Shown here piece after piece: positions 18,101-25,986 of a stretch of DNA of 64,000 nt. The notes beneath the pieces were generated by a model. It saw nothing but the letters and a program-made list of their open reading frames with translations, did no database searches and was not told the DNA's origin. The position numbers were made by a program, and so were the translations under genes. Position 1 is the first letter of the stretch; each line of letters starts with the position of its first letter. This DNA comes from Pedobacter sp. BMA (GTDB lineage: Bacteria; Bacteroidota; Bacteroidia; Sphingobacteriales; Sphingobacteriaceae), in contig NZ_LECU01000001.1 in NCBI RefSeq assembly GCF_001027745.1, positions 248,001 through 312,000 on the forward strand, in the 5' to 3' direction.

Positions 18101-18761
18101 TCCGCTGGATAACCTTTTTGTTTATCGTTGGGCGGGATTAGACAATACCGGGCAGTCACAAATATATACGGCTAACGGCACCATAGTGAAGTCAACAGCT
18201 TCAACAGCGATAAAACCTGAAGACAGAACCTATGTCGGAAGAACTACGGCTCCTTACTTTGGTGGCTTTTTAAACGTATTCAGTTATAAAAACTTTGAGT
18301 TATTTACGAGGATCACTTACAGCCTTGGGCATAAATTCCTGATCCAAAACATCAATAGCAGCAACTATCCAAATAACGCATCTTCTTCCGGTCTGTTGGC
18401 CACCAGCCAGGCATTAGTAAACAGATGGAAAAAACCGGGCGACGAGGCTAATACCGACGTACCTGGATTAAGCGGAACTAATTTCAATAGCGTTTCCAGG
18501 TATATGTATAGCGACCTCAATGTAAGGGATGCCGGAAATATCCGTTTTCAGCAAATTTCACTTAATTATAATGTTCCGCAGTACATGCTTAAAAAAGCAC
18601 CATTCATCAGAAATTTGAGTGCTGGATTTACTTTGGCCAACTTAGGTTTACTATGGGTAGCCAATAGAGAGAAAATTGACCCCGATTATCAAATGACTGG
18701 TTCATTTATCAACCTTCCACCGACCAGGAGCTATGTATTCAACCTTAAATTAACGCTTTAA
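15123..18761 (+). CDS. SusC/RagA-family TonB-linked outer-membrane transporter with STN domain
   Basis: A 1212-residue beta-barrel importer. After a signal segment (about 25-43, ending NGFAQN), residues about 48-118 are an STN signalling domain ([20 protein letters not shown], ending NRTIVIKK). A CarboxypepD_reg-like domain (about 138-205) and a plug (about 225-360, [44 protein letters not shown]) lead into the barrel, which ends NLKLTL. The STN domain should report substrate binding to the FecR partner. It forms a lidded complex with the SusD protein encoded seven bases downstream. The neighbouring protease hints at a peptide or glycopeptide substrate. Confidence 0.96.
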   Translation: [1212 protein letters not shown]

Positions 18762-18768
18762 CCCCATC

Positions 18769-20136
18769 ATGAAAAAAATTAATTATATCATATTGGCTAT
18801 TGCCATGTTCAATATTTTCTCATGCAGGAAGTATGTTGAAATCCCGCCAGAGCAAACAAAAGCATTGAGCACAACTGTGGATTATATGCAGTTGATGAAT
18901 AACTCGTTTTCAAACGAGCAAAGCTATTACTACCCTGTTTTTTCAGGGGATGATTGCGGCACTACAGAAACCACCTGGCAAAACACATTAACTGTTCCAG
19001 CCGGAAATGCTTATATATGGGCTGACAGATTTTATGGTGCCAACGAAGAAGATCTGGACTGGCAAACCAATTATAAGAAAATATTTATCTGGAATACGGT
19101 AATTGAGGGTATTATGGGAAGTAGTGGTGCCGAAGCTGATAAACAGTTAGGCCTGTCGTACGCATTGGTAAATCGTGCTTACGATTATTTCACGCTGGTT
19201 AATCTGTATGGCAAGCAGTATGATGGGGCTACCGCCGCGACCGACCCCGCAGTACCTTTAATACTGCAGCCGAAATTCCTGACAGACTTATCGCGCGCTA
19301 GTGTTCAAAATGTTTATGATCAGATTGAAAACGACTTGCTGGCAGCTATCCCTAATTTGAAGGATTTGCCAGATTACAACACCAATCCTTCAAAAGTTGG
19401 TGCTTATGGGCTACTGGCACGTGTGTATCTGCATAAGCGGGATTTCATTCAGGCACAACGCTATGCTGATCTGGCGCTGGCATTAAAAAATACACTTCTG
19501 GATCTTAATGTATTTAAAGTGCCAACGGCCACCTTTCCTACTAAGACGTTTAACCCGGAAGAATTAATGGTTAAAAGAACTATTCAATATCCATCAGGGT
19601 TCCCCTTGAGTGCCGATGCAGAAAGTATTTACGATAAGAGCAAAGACTTACGCTATACCTATCTTACTGCACCAGGCGCTAATGTCAGATTTAGTAATTT
19701 CACAGTTGCACGTGCCTATAATAAATCGGTATTAACCGGCGACGGTGGTTATGTAGGTCCAAGTGTTCCCGAAATGATCCTGATTAAAGCAGAATGCCAG
19801 GCTCGTGCCGGCAATACCGCAGCTACACTGACCCTATTGAACGATTTCCGTAAAAAACGTTTTGATAATGCAACTACCTATGTAAACCTAACGGCTGCTA
19901 ATGCCAATGAAGCGTTGCGCCTGGTAATTGATGAACGGAAACGCGAATTTGTAGGCCGGGGTTTCCGCTGGTTCGATCAGCGCCGCCTGAATAAAGATTC
20001 CGGTTTCATCAGCACGGTAACCCGTGTATTTAAAGGGAATACTTATACCCTTGAGCCGGGCGGTAACCGCTATGTATATGCCATAGCTGATAAATACATT
20101 ACACTCAACCCTGAAATCACACAAAACCCAAGATAG
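18769..20136 (+). CDS. SusD/RagB-family surface lipoprotein
   Basis: A 455-residue lipoprotein with a lipobox ending at Cys19 (FNIFSC). The SusD fold is recognisable from the N-terminal helix-rich region and the C-terminal EMILIKAECQARAGN...LLNDFRKKRF and VIDERKREFVGRGFRWFDQRRLN motifs, which typify RagB/SusD proteins. It should form the lid over the SusC barrel and bind the incoming substrate at the cell surface. Cotranscribed with susC (7-bp gap) and with the protease gene (9-bp gap). Confidence 0.95.
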   Translation: MKKINYIILAIAMFNIFSCRKYVEIPPEQTKALSTTVDYMQLMNNSFSNEQSYYYPVFSGDDCGTTETTWQNTLTVPAGNAYIWADRFYGANEEDLDWQTNYKKIFIWNTVIEGIMGSSGAEADKQLGLSYALVNRAYDYFTLVNLYGKQYDGATAATDPAVPLILQPKFLTDLSRASVQNVYDQIENDLLAAIPNLKDLPDYNTNPSKVGAYGLLARVYLHKRDFIQAQRYADLALALKNTLLDLNVFKVPTATFPTKTFNPEELMVKRTIQYPSGFPLSADAESIYDKSKDLRYTYLTAPGANVRFSNFTVARAYNKSVLTGDGGYVGPSVPEMILIKAECQARAGNTAATLTLLNDFRKKRFDNATTYVNLTAANANEALRLVIDERKREFVGRGFRWFDQRRLNKDSGFISTVTRVFKGNTYTLEPGGNRYVYAIADKYITLNPEITQNPR

Positions 20137-20145
20137 AATTTACCC

Positions 20146-22680
20146 ATGTTAAAACAAAAAACCATTTTAATGGCTGCAGCCATCAGCATCACAGCTGGCG
20201 TTTCGGGCTGTGCACTTTTTCGAAAAAAACCTGCCCCCGCTGCAAAAGTCGCGGTTATTGATCCGGCAAAGAAAAAAGCCGACAGCCTGGCTAAAGCTAC
20301 AGGCTTAAAGCCTTATACGGAGATTGTAACAAAAGGAACTAAGACTCAGCATGGATTTTTCACCATACACCAGAAAGACGATAAATACTATTTCGAAGTA
20401 CCAAACCAGATCTTAAAAAGAGATATCCTGATTGTAAGCCGTATTGCCAAAGCCTCGGCTGATATGCGTAATGGTTCATCAGGCTATGCCGGCGACCAAA
20501 TTGGCGAAACGGTATTCCAGTTTGAAAAAGGGCCAAATAAAAAGCTTTTCTTACGAAGGATTTCCTTTGCCGAATTGTCGAAAGACAGTACAACAACGAT
20601 GTTTGCCAGCCAGCAAAAAAACAACATCAGTGCCATTGTTGCGGCTTTCCCGATTATCTCTATGCCTAAAGATTCATCGGCCATGGTAGTGGACGTAACC
20701 GAATTTTTAAACAGCGATAACGATGTACTGTATTTCCAAAAAAAGATGTTTAAAGATAAGGCGGGAATGGGTGCCCAGCAAAACGACAAAAGTTATGTTG
20801 ACTATATTCACACCTACCCGAAAAATATTGAAATCGGTTCGGTAAAAACCTACGCCGCAGGTATGAACCCTACCGGTTCGAGCTATACAGTTACTTTAAA
20901 TGCATCACTGGTTTTATTGGATGCGCAACCCATGCGTCCGCGATTGGCTGATCCGCGTGTAGGATATTTCTCTACTTCTTTCCGCGATTTCGATGCCGAT
21001 CCGCAAGGGGTGAAAACGACCACTTATGTTAAAAGATGGAAACTGGAACCCAAACCTGAAGATGTAGAAAAGTACAAAAAAGGTGAATTGGTAGAGCCGG
21101 CTAAACCGATTGTGTTTTACATCGATCCGGTAACCCCAAAAAAATGGATACCCTATTTAATGGAAGGCATTAACGACTGGCAGAAAGCTTTCGAAGCAGC
21201 GGGTTTTAAAAATGCCATCATGGCCAAAGAAGCACCTACCAAAGCGCAGGATAGTACCTGGAGCATTGATGATGCAAGCCATTCGGCAATTATCTACCGT
21301 CCATCTGCTATTGCAAACGCAATGGGCCCGAGTACTTCCGATCCACGTAGCGGCGAGATTATCGAAAGCCATATTTTCTGGTATCACAATGTGATGTCGT
21401 TACTGCAGAAATGGTACCGTGCTCAGGCAGCCATGGTTGACCCGGAGGCCAGGAAAGCCACTTTCAGTGATGAGCTGATGGGTAACCTCATCCGTTTTGT
21501 ATCTTCTCACGAAGTAGGACATACATTGGGTCTGATGCACAATTTCGGTTCGAGTTCTACTGTGCCTGTAGAAAAATTACGCAACAAAGCCTGGGTAGAA
21601 GCTAACGGACATACCCCCTCTATTATGGATTATGCACGTTTCAATTATGTGGCGCAACCAGAAGATCATATAAGTCAGAAAGGGATTTTCCCGCGCATTG
21701 GCGATTATGATAAATGGGCAATAAAATGGGCGTACACCTGGCATCCTGAATTCAGTTCTGCCGAAGAAGAAAGTAAGTCGCTGGTTAAAATGGTAAGCGA
21801 TTCACTTCAAAAAAATCATCGTTTATGGTTCGGATTTGAAGGTGAACCTTTCGATCCGCGGTCGCAAAATGAAGATCTGGGCGACAATGCCATGCTGGCC
21901 AGCACTTATGGCATTAAAAACCTGAAGAGAATGCTTCCGCAGCTGGAGAAATGGGTAAGTGTACCTGGCGATGATTTCGGAAAATTATTTGCAGCTTATG
22001 AAGGTGTATGGGATCAGTATGGTTTATATATCGGCCATGTAACTAAAAACGTAGCAGGCGAAAATAACACCCCTAAAGTGGCAGGTGAACCCGGCTTGCG
22101 TTTGGAAACAACACCGGTATGGAAACAACGGGATGCTGTTAAATTTCTAAATGAAAATGTGTTTGAAACGCCAACGTGGCTGATGAATAAAAGCCTGGAA
22201 AATAAACTTAACATTACTTTCGGCGTTGAATTAAACGCGGTACAAGAGGATGCGATTTACAGTCTGATTACCAGGAATCGTTTGAGTAGAATGCTCACTA
22301 ACGAGATGAACGATAAAGGGAATGCGTATAACATATCCAACATGTTCAGCGACCTGGATAAAGGTATTTTCAAAGAATTGTACAACGGACAAAATTCCGA
22401 TATCTACCGTAGAAATATGCAAAAACTGTATGTGTGGCGCTTATTGATGCAAGGCTTTTTTGCAAATGATATGGTTCAAATTAATCCACCAAATACATAT
22501 CGCTTTACAGTAACGGATCTAAATGGAATGATTAGAAACGAACTTAGAAAACAACAGGCTTTATTCAAATCCACCCTTAAAAAACCAGGGATAAATGAAT
22601 TAAATCGTGTTCACCTGAAGGAAATGATTTCGCTTATTGACAGCAAATTCAACGCAGAAAGCAGCGGACTTGTGAAATAA
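20146..22680 (+). CDS. Zinc-dependent metalloprotease lipoprotein (DUF5117/DUF4953 type)
   Basis: An 844-residue exported protease. The lipobox GVSGC ends at Cys22. A long N-terminal beta-rich region (DUF5117-like) precedes the metzincin-type zinc site HEVGHTLGLMH (His455, Glu456, His459, His465), followed by SIMDYARFNYVAQPED, a usual companion segment in this family. It is the last gene of the SusCD operon and is followed by a clear terminator. It probably cuts proteins or peptides outside or in the periplasm to feed the transporter. Substrate unknown. Confidence 0.92.
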   Translation: MLKQKTILMAAAISITAGVSGCALFRKKPAPAAKVAVIDPAKKKADSLAKATGLKPYTEIVTKGTKTQHGFFTIHQKDDKYYFEVPNQILKRDILIVSRIAKASADMRNGSSGYAGDQIGETVFQFEKGPNKKLFLRRISFAELSKDSTTTMFASQQKNNISAIVAAFPIISMPKDSSAMVVDVTEFLNSDNDVLYFQKKMFKDKAGMGAQQNDKSYVDYIHTYPKNIEIGSVKTYAAGMNPTGSSYTVTLNASLVLLDAQPMRPRLADPRVGYFSTSFRDFDADPQGVKTTTYVKRWKLEPKPEDVEKYKKGELVEPAKPIVFYIDPVTPKKWIPYLMEGINDWQKAFEAAGFKNAIMAKEAPTKAQDSTWSIDDASHSAIIYRPSAIANAMGPSTSDPRSGEIIESHIFWYHNVMSLLQKWYRAQAAMVDPEARKATFSDELMGNLIRFVSSHEVGHTLGLMHNFGSSSTVPVEKLRNKAWVEANGHTPSIMDYARFNYVAQPEDHISQKGIFPRIGDYDKWAIKWAYTWHPEFSSAEEESKSLVKMVSDSLQKNHRLWFGFEGEPFDPRSQNEDLGDNAMLASTYGIKNLKRMLPQLEKWVSVPGDDFGKLFAAYEGVWDQYGLYIGHVTKNVAGENNTPKVAGEPGLRLETTPVWKQRDAVKFLNENVFETPTWLMNKSLENKLNITFGVELNAVQEDAIYSLITRNRLSRMLTNEMNDKGNAYNISNMFSDLDKGIFKELYNGQNSDIYRRNMQKLYVWRLLMQGFFANDMVQINPPNTYRFTVTDLNGMIRNELRKQQALFKSTLKKPGINELNRVHLKEMISLIDSKFNAESSGLVK

Positions 22681-22739
22681 TCAGCACAAAAAACTTATCT
22701 CAAATGGATAAGAATATATAGTAATAAGTTAGTAATGAT

Positions 22740-22775
22740 AAATGGCAGAACCGCGATGGGACTGCCATTTTTTTT
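22740..22775 (+). terminator. Intrinsic terminator of the SusCD-protease operon
   Basis: Perfect 9-bp arms AAATGGCAG (22740) and CTGCCATTT (22762) around a 13-nt loop, running into eight T. It lies 60 bases after the protease stop codon. Confidence 0.9.
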
Positions 22776-22813
22776 ATAACTTGGATTAAATGAAAGAGAT
22801 TAAATAACCTGTT

Positions 22814-23269
22814 TTATAGCTTAACTGTGTCCAAAAGCCTTCTGTGGTAATTAATTTGCCCAAGGTGATAAGCCAGGTGCGTAGTGAGGTGAGTTAAAAA
22901 ATATTCGGTTGAGGTCTTCTCTTCGAATACCAGTGTGGGATATTCTGACTGTATCTCTTCTATCGTTAGTCCATCAAGTGTTCGGTTAATCACTTCAATG
23001 GTTTGGTCTATTTTTTTGATCAGTTCGCTGCGAGGGACATCCTTTAACGAAAACTCAAGTTCGCGGTTTCTGATGTAGCCACTGCTACCTAGAGTAGCAC
23101 CGATATAGGTATTTAAGTTTCCGATCAGATGCAGACATAGGTTACCGGCTGAATTGGTTACACTTTCATTGATGATCCACAAATTGGATTCGTTTTGATA
23201 AGATTCAATTTCAGCTTTTAGTTTATACAGATCGCGGTTAAACAGTTTTTTTAGGGTTTGGTTCAACAT
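22814..23269 (-). CDS. DinB-superfamily protein (DUF1572-like)
   Basis: A 151-residue four-helix protein. The layout of metal-ligand His residues fits the DinB fold: NLCLHLIGNLNTYIG (about 43-57, first His) and the C-terminal HLTTHLAYHLGQINYHRRL (about 126-144). Bacterial DinB-like proteins are metal-dependent, thiol-linked or of unknown function; none can be assigned here. The gene lies alone, convergent with the protease operon. Confidence 0.8.
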   Translation of the reverse strand: MLNQTLKKLFNRDLYKLKAEIESYQNESNLWIINESVTNSAGNLCLHLIGNLNTYIGATLGSSGYIRNRELEFSLKDVPRSELIKKIDQTIEVINRTLDGLTIEEIQSEYPTLVFEEKTSTEYFLTHLTTHLAYHLGQINYHRRLLDTVKL

Positions 23270-23351
23270 TGTTTAGTCCTTTAAGGGAGCATTGTTGTTT
23301 AATATTACTTAAATTTTCAAATGAATTGTCTGTAAAGCAGTTTTTTTAAAT

Positions 23352-23383
23352 AAAAAAACCCTCCAGTATTACTGAAGGGTTTT
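23352..23383 (-). terminator. Intrinsic terminator of the tRNA gene
   Basis: On the minus strand AAAACCCTTCAGT, an AATA loop and CTGGAGGGTTTT form a hairpin with one imperfect pair, followed by a T run. It begins directly after the tRNA 3' end. Confidence 0.8.
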
Positions 23384-23384
23384 G

Positions 23385-23458
23385 TGGGCCCACCTGGGCT
23401 CGAACCAGGGACCAAAAGATTATGAGTCTTCTACTCTAACCGACTGAGCTATAGGCCC
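23385..23458 (-). tRNA. tRNA with CAU anticodon (tRNA-Met, elongator; Ile2 possible)
   Basis: 74 bases fold as a full cloverleaf: acceptor GGGCCTA/TGGGCCC with one G-U pair, D stem GCTC/GAGT, anticodon stem GAAGA/TCTTT around CTCATAA (anticodon CAT), five-base variable loop, and T stem CCTGG/CCAGG around TTCGAGC. The CCA end is not encoded in full. CAU may be elongator Met or, if the C is lysidylated, Ile for AUA codons; the DNA alone does not decide. It is not initiator-like, since the first pair G1-C72 is matched. Confidence 0.95.
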
Positions 23459-23562
23459 GGAAAAAACTTGCGTTTTTTGCGAGTGCAATGTTACAAATTT
23501 GAATTCAATTTTCGAAAATGTTTTTTGCTAATTTTTATAAAAAATAATATTCCGCCTCATTT

Positions 23563-25806
23563 TCAACGCACTACACCCCAGGTTTTATTTGGCTTGGCGC
23601 CCATCTCAAGTTCCAGCTTACCTCCATTCATCAGTTGCTCATGCGTAAACCAGGGCGTATTAAATATCTTTCCATCAAACGTAGCGCTTTGAATATACTT
23701 ATTAATTACCGAACAGTGGTGTGCAACCAGCTCAAACTTCTTACCATTGGGCAAATCGATTGTCACCTCTTCAAAAACCGGACTACCGATGGTATATTGT
23801 GGGATTCCGGGGGTTACCGGGTAGAAACCCATAGACGAGAACACCACAAAGGCAGTCATCCCTCCCCCATCTTCATCGCCTGGTATGCCGAAAATGTTAT
23901 CTTTAAACCAGGTATCCAATAAAAAGCGGATGCGTTTCTGGGTTTTCCATGGAGAAGCGGTAAAGTTATATAGATAAGGGATATGGAAACTGGGTTCGTT
24001 ACCCATTGAATATTGCCCCACTAAACCTGTAGCATCAGGAAGTTTAGCCCAGAAAGCGTATTTTGCCCTGCCCAGCGGTTCACGAAAAAGCTGATCTAGC
24101 TTATTCTCAAATTGCTGACTGCCCCCGAACAGCCCCTGGAGACCCTTAATATCATGCTGCACCTGCCACAGATAAGTCCAGCCATTATTTTCATCATAGT
24201 AATCGCGGGCACCCATACCGCCATCAAACACCGGATCGATATTGATCCATTTGCCATGCTGATCTTTAGGCATAAACATCTGTTTGCTGGCATCCCAGAG
24301 GTTTCTGTAATTCTGGCCGCGTTTATTGAAACGCTGGTAATCATCCTGTTTGCCTAAGCTACGGGCAAATTCTCCCAGTGCCCAGTCGTCGAAACTGTTG
24401 CCAAGCGTAACAGCTACTGCCTGCCGCTTCTCCCACGAGTGTACAGCCGTATCGGTTTCCTTTTCATCAGGCTTCAATGCAGGTATGTAACCATTTTTAT
24501 AGTAAAATTGTTCCATGGCCCCACCCTTACCATTTTTCCACGGCATCATGGTCGCCTCATCGGCATTTTTCTTCATGCCCTCATAAGCTTTCTGCACATC
24601 GTAGTTCTTTAAACCTTTATTATAAGCGTCTAAAAACACGAGCGTGGAATGGAAGCCATTCATGCAGGGATTGTCTCCGAACAATACCGGAAAAGTAGGT
24701 ACCCAGCCGCTTTGCTCGTACATGGAAACATATGAATTCAGCATATCTTCCTCCTGCAATGGATTGAGAATGGTTCTGAGGGGATGATGTGCCAGATAAG
24801 TATCCCAAGTCCAGTCATCTACGTAAAAAGGCCTTGTGGTCTGATGAATCTGATTATCATAGCCGCTATAGTACTGTCCGTCTTCAGTAATGTCTACCAT
24901 CCTTTCGTACGTACGGTACAGTGCCGTATAAAAGGACCGTTTCTGAGCCTCAGTTCCACCAATAGTTTTGGTCTGATTAATTACCTTAGACCAGGCTTCT
25001 TCACCATGTTTCACCAGCGTTTCGAAAGTTTGGTTTCTGAATTCCCGGTCGAAATTTTTACGCGCCTGAGCGGCACTAACATACGATATGGCATATCTGA
25101 ACTCAATCTTTGTAGCCGATTTAGCAGGGAAGCTCACATAAGCTTTAACATTTTTAGTGCGATCGCCCATGACAACAGTCTCCGCACTGAGCTGATCGTT
25201 TTTGATTACCCCAACACTCGCACCGTCACTGAATACCCCGTAAAGGAATACTTTAACCTTGTCGTGGTAAGTTTCCAAACCGGTTATTTCATTTTTAGAA
25301 ATAAAGCGATACTCGCTTTGGCCATCGTTATAAGTACCCAGCAGAATAGATTTAGGTACATTTGCCGGAAATTCGAAACGGTAATAGCCTGTTTTTTGAT
25401 TGGGTACAAACTCGACCTTTATATCCTGATCGATGAGAAACGTAGAGTAGTACCAGGGACGCAGCACTTCAAGTTCATGATCATAGGTTGCACGTTTGCT
25501 CCACGAATTGATATCAGGCTTTTCAGCGATAGGCATCATGGAAAATACTTCACCCAAACGATGCGATACAACATTGAGCGGAAAACCAGACAGCTGATCA
25601 TCCATATAATCTTTCCGCATGGGAAACATCCTGATCATTTGGTTAGGCAGTTGAACTGTTGGCCTTGTGGGCTCGAGCAGCTGTCCCACATTACCAATTC
25701 TGGGATCAACATATTTGAGGTTCCCCCTACCCGAATAATCCTGAGCAATGGAATAGAATGTTGAAGCGGAGATGAGCAAGGCCAGACTGAATATTTTTTT
25801 GATCAT
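23563..25806 (-). CDS. Secreted GH92 alpha-mannosidase
   Basis: A 747-residue exported enzyme; signal peptide at 1-21 ending YSIAQ. The GH92 hallmarks are present: the N-terminal beta-sandwich beginning VDPRIGNVGQL, then in the (alpha/alpha)6 domain RTYERMVDITEDGQYYSG, VDDWTWDTYLAHHPL, GNEPSFHIPYLYNF and the C-terminal IPGDEDGGGMTAFVVFSSMG, which carries acidic residues of the Ca2+-dependent catalytic site. Members remove terminal alpha-mannose from N-glycans or yeast mannan. It stands alone between the tRNA and the divergent helicase gene. Confidence 0.93.
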   Translation of the reverse strand: MIKKIFSLALLISASTFYSIAQDYSGRGNLKYVDPRIGNVGQLLEPTRPTVQLPNQMIRMFPMRKDYMDDQLSGFPLNVVSHRLGEVFSMMPIAEKPDINSWSKRATYDHELEVLRPWYYSTFLIDQDIKVEFVPNQKTGYYRFEFPANVPKSILLGTYNDGQSEYRFISKNEITGLETYHDKVKVFLYGVFSDGASVGVIKNDQLSAETVVMGDRTKNVKAYVSFPAKSATKIEFRYAISYVSAAQARKNFDREFRNQTFETLVKHGEEAWSKVINQTKTIGGTEAQKRSFYTALYRTYERMVDITEDGQYYSGYDNQIHQTTRPFYVDDWTWDTYLAHHPLRTILNPLQEEDMLNSYVSMYEQSGWVPTFPVLFGDNPCMNGFHSTLVFLDAYNKGLKNYDVQKAYEGMKKNADEATMMPWKNGKGGAMEQFYYKNGYIPALKPDEKETDTAVHSWEKRQAVAVTLGNSFDDWALGEFARSLGKQDDYQRFNKRGQNYRNLWDASKQMFMPKDQHGKWINIDPVFDGGMGARDYYDENNGWTYLWQVQHDIKGLQGLFGGSQQFENKLDQLFREPLGRAKYAFWAKLPDATGLVGQYSMGNEPSFHIPYLYNFTASPWKTQKRIRFLLDTWFKDNIFGIPGDEDGGGMTAFVVFSSMGFYPVTPGIPQYTIGSPVFEEVTIDLPNGKKFELVAHHCSVINKYIQSATFDGKIFNTPWFTHEQLMNGGKLELEMGAKPNKTWGVVR

Positions 25807-25971
25807 GTGCGCTGGGGTATGATTAATCGATTTAGTGATATGAATTAAAGCTTTAAAAGTAAAATTTTAATCGGGAAAATAACATAACATTTTGGTTAAG
25901 GTGTATGAAAACCTTGAGTATAATGTGGATAAAACAAACTAATATTGGCGCATTAACAATAGTCAAATGGT

Positions 25972-25979
25972 TATTTTTG
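25972..25979 (+). promoter_or_regulatory. TATTTTTG box seven bases before the helicase start
   Basis: Matches TAnnTTTG exactly; ATG follows at 25987. If the box is used, transcription would start at or very near the start codon. Confidence 0.5.
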
Positions 25980-25986
25980 CCTTAAT

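Noticed and set aside
24784..25764. Long open frame (326 codons) on the plus strand inside the GH92 gene
   Set aside because: It is antisense to a clear GH92 enzyme and encodes no recognisable motifs; its openness follows from the codon use of the real gene.
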